Of a stretch of 5,121 nt of DNA, positions 1 through 5,121 are shown one piece after another. How positions within the stretch are numbered: position 1 is the stretch's first letter; each line of letters opens with the position of its first letter. The notes beneath the pieces are model-generated. The model ran no database searches. It had not been told where the DNA came from and saw nothing but the letters and a program-made list of their open reading frames with translations. This stretch comes from Acetobacteraceae bacterium (GTDB lineage Bacteria > Pseudomonadota > Alphaproteobacteria > Acetobacterales > Acetobacteraceae): the NCBI GenBank assembly GCA_020853405.1, contig JADYYZ010000233.1, forward strand, positions 1 to 5,121. The letters are read 5' to 3'. The position numbers and the translations under genes were made by a program.

Positions 1-692
1 ATGCCCGGCATTTCCGCCGGCAGCGGCCCATAGGGCAGCAGCGACAGCCGCTTGACCGCGGTCGGCACGAGGACCGAGGCGGGCAGGCGGGTCGGCTCGG
101 CGGCCAGCATCCGGATCCCGGGCGAGTCGGTCTGGCCGAGCAGCTTGCTGATCGAGAACACCTTGCCATCGACATCGATCAGCACGACCGGGCGGGTGCC
201 GCTGTTGGCGAGGCTTGCAGCCAGGTTCAGCGAGATGAAGGTCTTGCCCTCGCCCGGCTTGGCGCTGGTCACCATGATGATCCGGGCGTTGCGGCCGTCG
301 CTGGAGCGTGTGCTCTTCAGCGTGCGCAGCACCGCGTGCTGGATCACCGCGATCTCCTCGGAGAGGCGGGAGCGGGCGGTGCCGACCGGGGCGACCACCA
401 GGCCGGCCGCGGCCAGATGCTCGACGCTGATCGGCGCGGCCTGGCCGGCGGCGGCTGGCGGCTGCGGCAACGGTGCCGGAGAGGGTAGGGCGGCCGACAC
501 TGCCGCGGCCGGCGCTGCCGTGGTCGGTGGCGCCAGGGTTGCGGTGGCAACACCCACCGGCGCGGACGCGAGCGGCGAGGGGGGCGGCGAGGGGGGCGCG
601 GATGGCGGCGGCGCAGATGGCAGGGGGCGGCCGGCCATGGCCTCCACCGCGCGCTCGACCAGATGCGCGCGCGCCTTCGGTGCGGCGTTCAC
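1..692 (-). CDS. XrtA-associated tyrosine autokinase (BY-kinase), N-terminal 230 residues, runs off the left edge
   Basis: Cytoplasmic P-loop ATPase of the bacterial tyrosine kinase (CpsD/Wzc C-domain) type, which autophosphorylates and works with the adjacent chain-length protein to control EPS polymerisation. The N-terminus LVERAVEAMAG (residues 11-21) resembles the start of XrtA-linked autokinases. Residues 23-83 form a Pro/Ala-rich linker. The kinase fold starts near residue 106 (RSRLSEEIAVIQHAVLRTL). Walker A is SAKPGEGKT (143-151) and Walker A' is VVLIDVDGK (169-177). Walker B and the C-terminal Tyr cluster lie beyond position 1. The start is GTG at 692-690, ten bases after the stop of the chain-length gene, with GAGG (704-701) overlapping that stop, so translational coupling is likely. 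Oddities are the long Pro-rich linker and DVDGK where BY-kinases usually have DxDxR (Lys for Arg). A ParA/MinD-type ATPase is the alternative, but operon position favours the kinase. Confidence 0.88.
   Translation of the reverse strand, partial: MNAAPKARAHLVERAVEAMAGRPLPSAPPPSAPPSPPPSPLASAPVGVATATLAPPTTAAPAAAVSAALPSPAPLPQPPAAAGQAAPISVEHLAAAGLVVAPVGTARSRLSEEIAVIQHAVLRTLKSTRSSDGRNARIIMVTSAKPGEGKTFISLNLAASLANSGTRPVVLIDVDGKVFSISKLLGQTDSPGIRMLAAEPTRLPASVLVPTAVKRLSLLPYGPLPAEMPG
572..598. repeat. 12-bp tandem repeat inside the kinase Pro-rich linker
   Basis: The unit GCGGCGAGGGGG (plus strand) occurs twice in direct tandem, and the period-12 match extends over 27 bases. Read on the minus strand it encodes PPSP twice (kinase residues 33-40). 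The unit is a multiple of three, so gain or loss of a copy would change linker length without breaking the frame. Confidence 0.8.
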
Positions 693-700
693 GATGGCCC

Positions 701-704
701 CCTC
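701..704 (-). promoter_or_regulatory. Ribosome binding site for the kinase, overlapping the upstream stop codon
   Basis: GAGG (minus strand) shares its first two bases with the TGA stop (705-703) of the chain-length gene and lies 8 bases before the GTG at 692. It supports the GTG start and suggests coupled translation of the two interacting proteins. Confidence 0.55.
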
Positions 705-2244
705 ACGTCAGCAGCCGCGCCAGCACGCCGGGCATGCGGGCCACCAGCTGCGGCCCGCCCGCCAGCACGCCGCCGAAGGCAAGCAGCAGCAGCGCAAAGC
801 CGCCGGCAAAGGCGACGCTGGCGAAGAACCGGCGCGGCGGCGGGCTGGCCGAGGACACGCCCCCCAGCACCGGCAGGCCGAGGCCGCGCAGGTCGTGGAT
901 GGTATAGAAGCCGCGATCGAGCTGGATCAGCAGGAACACCAGCACCACACCCGCGCCGATGCCGGCCACCAGCACGCCGGAGGCGAACAGCAGCCGGTTC
1001 GGGCCGCTGGGAATGGTCGGCAGCACCGGCGGATCGACCACCTCGAGCCGCACGCGTTCGGCGTCGTTGCGCGCGGCATCGGCGATCTGCAGCGATTCGC
1101 GGCGCGCCAGCAGTTCTTCGTAGTTCTTGCGCAGCACCTGGTAGTCGCGGTCCATGTTCTGCGCTTCGGCGGCGACCAGGGGCGCGGTGCGTGCCAGATT
1201 CTCCAGCCGCTCGTTCTCGGCCTTCTCGGACACCACCTGGCGTTCCAGCGAGGCGAGCTCGGCCTGGGCGTCGACCAGGCGCAGATTGATCTGTTCATAG
1301 ACCGGGTTGGGCCGCCCCTCGCCGCGCGCGGCCTGCGGCCGCGACGACCCCCCACCGCCGCCGCCGCCGGCGCGCAGTTCGGCGATCATGGCGCGCTGGG
1401 CGACCACGTCGGGATGCTGGTCGGTATAGCGCAGCTTGAGCTCGCGCAGCTGCCGTTCCGCTGCCGCCAGCCGCCCATCCCCCCCGCCGCCGCTGGCAGC
1501 CGGCGGCGCGGCGAGCGTCGGCGACGTCGATTGCAGCTGCTGGGCAAGCAGATCGCGCCGGGCCGTTGCGTCCTGCACCTTGCCGCGCAGTTCACCGAGC
1601 CGCTGGCGGGCGGTCTCCAGCCGGGTGGCGCCACCCAGCTGGGCCGAGGGCAGGATGTCGACATAGCGGGCATTGAACTCGGCGCGCCGCTGTTCTGCCT
1701 CGCGCAGCTGGCGCTCGTAGGTCTGGATCTGCTGGTTCAGGAAGTTGCGCGACGTGATCATCTGCTGGCGGTCGCTGCTGCTGGCATTCTCCATGAACAG
1801 CGTGATCAGCGTCTGCACGACGGAATAGGCGATCCGCGGGTCGTAATCGGTGTAGTCGATGCGGAACAGCTGGCGGGTCTGCGGCGTCAGGCGGATGTTC
1901 TTGCCAAGGTTCTCGATCAGCCGCTCGCGCGATTCGGCATCGGTCACCCGCAGATCGAGGTCGGTCTTGGCGATCACCCGCTCGAGGTTCGGGCGGCTGA
2001 GCAGGGTACGCTGCAGCAGATCGACCTGGGCGGCCGGCGCGCTGTCGACCGCGATGTTGCGCAGAAGGGCATTCAGGATGGCGCCGACATCGGCATAGAT
2101 GCGCGCCCCCGCCTGGTACTGGCTGGGCAGCGAATAGACCGCGATCCAGCCGGGGATGCAGATCACCCAGGCCAGCAGCAGCGCCTTCCAGCGGTGCCGC
2201 CAGCCGGCGGTCAGGTAGCGCTGCGCGAGGGAGGCGATGTTCAC
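703..2244 (-). CDS. XrtA-system polysaccharide chain-length determinant (Wzz/GNVR family)
   Basis: Inner-membrane polysaccharide co-polymerase of 513 residues that sets EPS chain length and normally acts with the tyrosine kinase encoded just downstream. Residues 20-39 form the first membrane helix. A periplasmic Wzz-like domain follows, including YQAGARIYAD (43-52). Long coiled-coil helices run about 160-240, 256-292 and 317-390, with the GNVR-type stretch RDYQVLRKNYEELLARRE (366-383). The Pro-rich motif DPPVLPTIPSGPNR (404-417) precedes the second helix (418-441), as in other co-polymerases. LGLPVLGGVS (455-464) and a third helix (472-494) close the protein, as expected for the XrtA-linked family. 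The kinase is a separate protein, unlike fused Wzc. The start is GTG at 2244-2242, with GGGGA seven bases upstream. Two low-complexity breaks in the coiled coil (240-257 and 291-312, including seven Gly in a row) look like flexible loops. Confidence 0.93.
   Translation of the reverse strand: MNIASLAQRYLTAGWRHRWKALLLAWVICIPGWIAVYSLPSQYQAGARIYADVGAILNALLRNIAVDSAPAAQVDLLQRTLLSRPNLERVIAKTDLDLRVTDAESRERLIENLGKNIRLTPQTRQLFRIDYTDYDPRIAYSVVQTLITLFMENASSSDRQQMITSRNFLNQQIQTYERQLREAEQRRAEFNARYVDILPSAQLGGATRLETARQRLGELRGKVQDATARRDLLAQQLQSTSPTLAAPPAASGGGGDGRLAAAERQLRELKLRYTDQHPDVVAQRAMIAELRAGGGGGGGSSRPQAARGEGRPNPVYEQINLRLVDAQAELASLERQVVSEKAENERLENLARTAPLVAAEAQNMDRDYQVLRKNYEELLARRESLQIADAARNDAERVRLEVVDPPVLPTIPSGPNRLLFASGVLVAGIGAGVVLVFLLIQLDRGFYTIHDLRGLGLPVLGGVSSASPPPRRFFASVAFAGGFALLLLAFGGVLAGGPQLVARMPGVLARLLT
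1355..1369. repeat. (CCG)5 trinucleotide tract in the chain-length gene
   Basis: Five CCG units follow a C6 run (1348-1353). Together they encode the poly-Gly run at residues 293-299 of the chain-length protein on the minus strand. The triplet tract can expand in frame; slippage in the C6 run would shift the frame. Confidence 0.75.
1479..1485. repeat. C7 homopolymer in the chain-length gene
   Basis: Seven consecutive C on the plus strand (G on the coding strand) encode part of the Gly-rich SGGGGDG loop near residues 251-257. A one-base slip here would truncate the protein before its second membrane helix. Confidence 0.7.
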
Positions 2245-2287
2245 GGGCGCATCCCCGGGTGGTGCTCGGCGTTCGGGGCCGACATGC

Positions 2288-2905
2288 CTAGAACCAGCCC
2301 TGCGGGATGATCAGCGTATCGCCGGGACGCATCGCGATGTCCTGGCTGATGTCGCCGTCGCGGATCAGGTCGGAAAGATGCACGCGGATCGACTGCGGCT
2401 GGGCGTCGGCGCCGGCGCGGCGGATGATCTCGGCGCGGTTGCCGGAGGCGTAGCGGGTGAGGCCGCCGGCGCGGATCACCACGTCGAGCACCGTCATGCC
2501 CTCGACATACGGGATCGCCATCGGCTGCGCTGCCTCGCCGATGATGCGCACCTGCAGGTTCGGCATGCCGGTGAACGAAGTGACCATCACGCTGACCGTG
2601 GGGTCGCGGACATACTGGCGAAGCTGGGTCTCGACTTCCTTGGCGAGCTGGGTCGGCGTCTTGCCGGCGGCCTGGATGTCGGGGATCAGCGGCAGGGACA
2701 GCCGCCCGTCGGGGCGCACCGGCAGGGTGGCGCTGAGTTCGGGCATCCGATAGACGGCGACCTGCAGCTGGTCGCCCGGCCCGATGACGTAGTCGGGCGC
2801 CCGGCTGGTCTCGACCGGGGTGGCGGGCGGGCGCGATGGGCCGGCGCACGCCGATATGGCCGCGGCCAGCAGAACCAACCCGACGCAACGTGGCAGATCG
2901 ATCAT
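2288..2905 (-). CDS. XrtA/PEP-CTERM system exopolysaccharide export lipoprotein (Wza-like, short form)
   Basis: Outer-membrane-anchored periplasmic protein of 205 residues that helps EPS exit. The signal peptide (1-19) has the hydrophobic core VGLVLLAAAISA and ends in lipobox ISAC, so Cys20 should be lipidated; AGPS after it fits outer-membrane sorting. The polysaccharide export domain runs about 38-110, from DYVIGPGDQLQVAVYR through VRPDGRLSLPLI to RDPTVSVMV. An SLBB-like beta-grasp domain follows (about 117-165, QVRIIGEAAQP and the DVVIRAGGLTRYAS stretch). The C-terminus MRPGDTLIIPQGWF closely resembles the ending of the XrtA export family. The Wza C-terminal membrane helix is absent, so a separate outer-membrane partner is likely. 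ATG at 2905 is chosen because it begins the signal peptide, with GAGG at 2918-2915 nine bases upstream; the open frame extends to 3190 but that part lacks coding character. First gene of the leftward operon. Confidence 0.93.
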   Translation of the reverse strand: MIDLPRCVGLVLLAAAISACAGPSRPPATPVETSRAPDYVIGPGDQLQVAVYRMPELSATLPVRPDGRLSLPLIPDIQAAGKTPTQLAKEVETQLRQYVRDPTVSVMVTSFTGMPNLQVRIIGEAAQPMAIPYVEGMTVLDVVIRAGGLTRYASGNRAEIIRRAGADAQPQSIRVHLSDLIRDGDISQDIAMRPGDTLIIPQGWF

Positions 2906-2948
2906 TGTCCCTGGCCTCGCTTGCCTGCGGCCGTCCTGGCCGCCTGAC

Positions 2949-2967
2949 GTGTGCCGCCCCGGCACAC
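2949..2967. promoter_or_regulatory. Perfect 8-bp inverted repeat with 3-base centre (operator or leader hairpin)
   Basis: GTGTGCCG, CCC, CGGCACAC forms a perfect dyad of 19 bases, 43 bases upstream of the export lipoprotein ATG. As DNA it could be an operator for a dimeric regulator; as RNA in the leftward transcript it would be a strong GC-rich 8-bp hairpin in the 5' leader. No T-tract follows in the leftward direction, so an intrinsic terminator is unlikely. Function is inference; the symmetry is directly visible. Confidence 0.55.
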
Positions 2968-3011
2968 CGAACTTTGTCACCCGTGGCGCAATATCGAGCC
3001 TTGGCATGCTT

Positions 3012-3039
3012 CTTATCAATGAGGGGCACCCGATCACAA
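3012..3039 (-). promoter_or_regulatory. Candidate sigma-70-like promoter for the export/chain-length/kinase operon
   Basis: On the minus strand TTGTGA (3039-3034) and GATAAG (3017-3012) are separated by 16 bases, each matching four of six positions of the -35 and -10 consensus. Transcription would start near 3005 and give a leader of about 100 bases containing the inverted repeat at 2949-2967. One ATCACA hexamer overlaps the -35 box. The match is modest and many proteobacterial promoters deviate, so this is tentative. Confidence 0.28.
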
Positions 3040-3398
3040 TAGAGCAGAAGGGCGTAAACGACCGCTTTCTGGACGCTGTGTCACGAACGTACCCGCGTTC
3101 CACCTTTGTCGGCGCTTCTGGACAGGCTGTGATTGTAATCCAGGCGCCCGGAATCCGCCATGCGGGTATCGGTGCGCCCGCGCATCGCATATCACACCCA
3201 GCCCTTAGCCCAAAAGATTCTTCATCCCATTGAAATCACAGAGGAGAATTCAAAACGTCTCATTTTGCGCTGAAAGTACTGTTATTGAGCATGGACATTT
3301 ACCCATTCTTCATTGATTCCGACACGGCGAAGGGTTTTGATGCACACCGCACGCGCGTGGTCCGTGGGGGGCCGAATACGCGCTGCGGTTGAGACCTC

Positions 3399-3403
3399 GG
3401 GGG
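3399..3403 (+). promoter_or_regulatory. Ribosome binding site deciding the transferase start
   Basis: GGGGG lies nine bases before ATG at 3413. An in-frame TTG at 3389 could add eight residues, but the nearest purine run before it (3366-3371) is 17 bases away, so the ATG is preferred. Confidence 0.4.
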
Positions 3404-3412
3404 TCCGCGCCA

Positions 3413-4771
3413 ATGACAAAGCTGTTCGGCCACAGCGTGCGCTCGGAATTGCTGATCCTCTATCTGGTCGAAACACTGGTCTGCTTCGCCACCATCTACA
3501 CCGTGCTGGTGTTCGGGCTGGCCAGGGCGCTGCCGATCGACAGCGGCGGCGCCTTGGTCGCGGCCGCCGTCCTCGCGCTTTCCTCCGGCTTCGTCTCCAG
3601 TGCCAGCGGTCTCTACCAGCCGGCGATCTGGCACCGTTTCGGCCGCGTCATGGCCGGCTGCCTGATCGCCGCCCTGCTGCTGCTGGTGGTTGCCAACCTG
3701 GTGCTGGGCATCCTCACCCCCGACCAGGCCGGGCCGGCCCGCTGGCGCGCGCTGGCCGAGGTGCTGGTGGCGCTGTTCACCGCCACCATGCTCACCCACC
3801 TCACTTTCGCCGCCGCCGCCCGCGGCGGCCTGCTGCGCCGGCGCCTTGCCGTGCTGCGCGGCCCCGAGGGCCAGTTGCGGCTGGAGCGCGAACTGGCCGG
3901 CCGCGAATCCCGCGACGAGCCGTTCGAGATCGCGCTCGCCGGCCCGGCCGCAGCCCTCGGCGATCCGCGCTTCACCGCCGAAGCCCTGCGCGAGGGGCGG
4001 ATCTGGGGGGTGATCGCCGCCGATCCCGCCCTGGTTTCCGCCGACCGCCGCCTCGCCTTCGAGCTGGCCGGCCTGCGGGTGCTGTCGGAAACCGAGTTCC
4101 TCGAACAGCGGCTGAACCGGCTCGATCTCTCCCGCCTCGCGCCTGACTGGTTCGCCACCGCCGCCGGCCTCACTTACAGCCGCGGCGAAGCGGCGCTGCG
4201 CCGCGGCTTCGATATCGTCGCGAGCCTTGGCCTGCTGCTGGTCTCCTCGCCGCTGCTGCTGCTGGCAGCGCTGGCGATCAAGCTCGATTCGCGTGGGCCG
4301 GTGTTCTACCGCCAGGAACGGGTCGGCCTGGGCGGGCGTCCGTTCATCCTGATCAAGTTCCGCAGCATGGTGGTCGACGCCGAGGCCGCCGGCCGGCCGA
4401 TCTGGGCCGGCACGGAGGACACCCGCATCACCCGGGTCGGCCGCGTCCTCAGGCTGTTCCGCATCGACGAGATCCCGCAGGCGATCAACGTGCTGAAGGG
4501 CGACATGGCGATGATCGGCCCGCGCCCCGAGCGCCCCGCCTTCGTCGAGCAGCTCGGCCGCCAGATCCCGCACTATGGCGACCGCGCCCTGGTCAAGCCG
4601 GGGATCACAGGCTGGGCGCAGGTAAGTTATCCTTATGGCGCCTCGGTCGAGGATGCGCGGATGAAACTCGCCTACGACCTCTACTACGTGAAGAACCGCA
4701 GCCTGTTCCTGGATCTGCTGATCCTGGTCGCGACCGTACGCGTGGTGCTGTTCCAGGAGGGATCGCGGTAG
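3413..4771 (+). CDS. XrtA/PEP-CTERM system sugar transferase (EpsB-type polyprenyl-phosphate hexose-1-phosphate transferase)
   Basis: Integral membrane enzyme of 452 residues expected to move a sugar-1-phosphate from a nucleotide sugar to undecaprenyl phosphate, the first step of EPS repeat-unit assembly. The N-terminal half has about four membrane helices (roughly 14-38, 45-64, 78-102, 112-136), then a soluble segment (about 165-235) where related enzymes carry a degenerate Rossmann-like domain. LSRLAPDWF (239-247) and ALRRGFDIVAS (261-271) lead into the fifth, re-entrant-type helix (269-290). The catalytic domain shows FYRQERVGLGG (298-308), FILIKFRSM (311-319), RITRVGRVLR (338-347), the Asp-Glu dyad in RIDEIPQ (D352, E353), MIGPRPERP (367-375), VKPGITGWAQV (394-404) and YDLYYVKN (421-428). 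All hallmark residues are present. The GPRPERP and GWAQVSYPYG features favour the XrtA-linked family over generic WcaJ. The sugar cannot be read from sequence. It opens the rightward gene set, divergent from the export operon. Confidence 0.94.
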   Translation: MTKLFGHSVRSELLILYLVETLVCFATIYTVLVFGLARALPIDSGGALVAAAVLALSSGFVSSASGLYQPAIWHRFGRVMAGCLIAALLLLVVANLVLGILTPDQAGPARWRALAEVLVALFTATMLTHLTFAAAARGGLLRRRLAVLRGPEGQLRLERELAGRESRDEPFEIALAGPAAALGDPRFTAEALREGRIWGVIAADPALVSADRRLAFELAGLRVLSETEFLEQRLNRLDLSRLAPDWFATAAGLTYSRGEAALRRGFDIVASLGLLLVSSPLLLLAALAIKLDSRGPVFYRQERVGLGGRPFILIKFRSMVVDAEAAGRPIWAGTEDTRITRVGRVLRLFRIDEIPQAINVLKGDMAMIGPRPERPAFVEQLGRQIPHYGDRALVKPGITGWAQVSYPYGASVEDARMKLAYDLYYVKNRSLFLDLLILVATVRVVLFQEGSR

Positions 4772-4811
4772 CCGGTCCCGCCCGAGGGAGCGAAGCCGCC
4801 GCGCCAGGGAT

Positions 4812-5121
4812 GTGACGGAGCCTGCCTTTTCGGTCCTGTACGCTGCCGCGGCGCTGTTCTGCCTGGCCTGGGCGGGGCTGATCGCGATCGCCGCGCGCGG
4901 CCGGATCGCCGCCGGCCTCGCCATCGCCCCGCTCGCCGCCGCGTTCTGGCTCGGCACCCTCGCCCTGCATCCAGCCCGCCCGCTCGACGGCATCGCCGGC
5001 GTCGCCGAGACCCTGCGCTCGGCGACCTGGTTCGCGCTGCTGCTGGCGCTCTACTGGCTCGCCGGCCGGGGCCGGGTGGCCGGCAGCGTCGTGCGGTTCG
5101 GCATCGCCGGCAGCCTCCTGG
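4812..5121 (+). CDS. prsK: Probable N-terminal membrane region of XrtA/PEP-CTERM histidine kinase PrsK, cut at the right edge
   Basis: The first 103 residues are highly hydrophobic, with helices at about 5-27, 33-53, 70-84 and from 92 onward, short polar turns between them and no signal peptide. ARGRIAAGLAIAPLAAAFWLG and the AETLRSATWFALLLALYWL stretch resemble the multi-helix sensor region of PrsK, and prsK often follows the transferase gene in XrtA loci. PrsK is a membrane sensor kinase that pairs with the sigma-54-type regulator PrsR to control EPS and PEP-CTERM genes. The GAF and kinase domains are outside the window, so the call rests on the N-terminus and context. The start is GTG at 4812, the only plausible in-frame start nearby; the overlapping ATG at 4810 meets a stop at once. 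AGGGA sits almost against the start codon, so the ribosome site is poor. The gap to the transferase is 40 bases with no terminator, implying co-transcription. Another polytopic protein, such as a flippase or polymerase, is possible. Confidence 0.62.
   Translation, partial: MTEPAFSVLYAAAALFCLAWAGLIAIAARGRIAAGLAIAPLAAAFWLGTLALHPARPLDGIAGVAETLRSATWFALLLALYWLAGRGRVAGSVVRFGIAGSLL

Larger units (their letters stand above)
2906..3412. promoter_or_regulatory. Divergent intergenic control region
   Basis: About 507 bases separate the two outward-facing gene sets. The part from about 2970 to 3345 is visibly less GC-rich than the flanking genes. No protein family is recognisable in any frame. It contains the inverted repeat at 2949-2967, a candidate leftward promoter at 3012-3039, four ATCACA/TGTGAT hexamers, minor imperfect dyads (5-bp arms at 3085-3100 and 3173-3184) and a doubtful 33-codon ORF at 3291-3392. 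No convincing sigma-54 -24/-12 site with correct spacing was found on either strand. A purine-rich GAGGAG at 3241-3246 has no start codon at a usable distance. Promoters for both directions must lie here by position. Confidence 0.7.

Noticed and set aside
52..2310. A 752-codon open frame on the plus strand
   Set aside because: It lies antisense to three genes with clear family motifs. Its translation is Arg/Ala/Gly/Gln-rich low complexity, typical of shadow frames in GC-rich DNA.
2988..3000. Sigma-54-like site on the minus strand (GGCTCGATATTGC)
   Set aside because: The GG and GC elements are one base too close; sigma-54 promoters need strict spacing. Tempting because PrsR-type regulators act with sigma-54.
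3085..3100. Inverted repeat GAACG-N6-CGTTC
   Set aside because: Five-base arms are expected by chance in a region of this size; no second copy was seen.
3146..3160. Sigma-54-like site on the minus strand (TGGCGGATTCCGGGC)
   Set aside because: The GG/GC spacing fits, but the TT of the -12 box and most of the -24 box are missing.
2906..3190. N-terminal extension of the export lipoprotein to 3190
   Set aside because: The frame is open, but the signal peptide with lipobox begins at the ATG at 2905, and an extension would bury it. The upstream part reads as intergenic DNA.
3358..3372. Sigma-54-like site on the plus strand before the transferase
   Set aside because: GG and GC have correct spacing, but the -12 element is GGGC rather than TTGC and the area is a G-run, so a chance match is likely.
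4772..4811. Terminator between the transferase and the downstream gene
   Set aside because: No stem with a T-tract is present in the 40-base gap; read-through is expected.
3299..4993. A 564-codon open frame on the minus strand
   Set aside because: It is antisense to the transferase, which shows all catalytic motifs of its family; the antisense product is low complexity with no recognisable domain.
1..5121. tRNA, rRNA, CRISPR or mobile element signals
   Set aside because: No cloverleaf-like segment, spaced direct repeats, transposase motifs or terminal inverted repeats were found by eye.

Overview
This high-GC window carries the divergent core of an exopolysaccharide (EPS) locus of the exosortase A (XrtA)/PEP-CTERM type. 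The base composition (strong G/C preference at codon third positions, frequent GTG starts) and the gene families point to a Gram-negative proteobacterium, probably an alphaproteobacterium. The genus cannot be read from the sequence. No RNA gene, CRISPR array, insertion sequence or integration site was seen.

Left half, minus strand (2905 down to 1). Three genes run as one apparent operon: a short outer-membrane export lipoprotein (2288-2905), a Wzz/GNVR chain-length determinant (703-2244) and the first 230 residues of a cytoplasmic BY-type tyrosine autokinase (1-692, running off the left edge). Gaps are 43 and 10 bases, and the kinase ribosome site overlaps the stop codon of the gene before it.

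Middle (2906-3412). A divergent intergenic region of about 507 bases, less GC-rich than its surroundings. It holds a perfect 8-bp inverted repeat (2949-2967), a possible sigma-70-like promoter for the leftward operon (3012-3039), four ATCACA/TGTGAT hexamers that resemble CRP/FNR half-sites, and a doubtful 33-codon leader ORF before the rightward genes.

Right half, plus strand. A polyprenyl-phosphate sugar-1-phosphate transferase of the XrtA-linked EpsB type (3413-4771) is followed after 40 bases by the start of a multi-membrane-span protein (4812-5121, cut at the right edge). The latter looks like the N-terminal sensor part of the histidine kinase PrsK.

How they fit together (family knowledge plus inference): the transferase loads the first sugar onto the lipid carrier; flippase and polymerase must lie outside the window. 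The chain-length protein and tyrosine kinase control polymer length in the inner membrane, and the lipoprotein forms the periplasmic/outer-membrane exit. PrsK, with its expected partner PrsR, would control the locus and PEP-CTERM protein genes. The gene content is a known type of system; the less ordinary parts are the intergenic dyad, the low-complexity linkers and slippage-prone tracts in the two polymer-length genes, and a modified Walker A' motif in the kinase.
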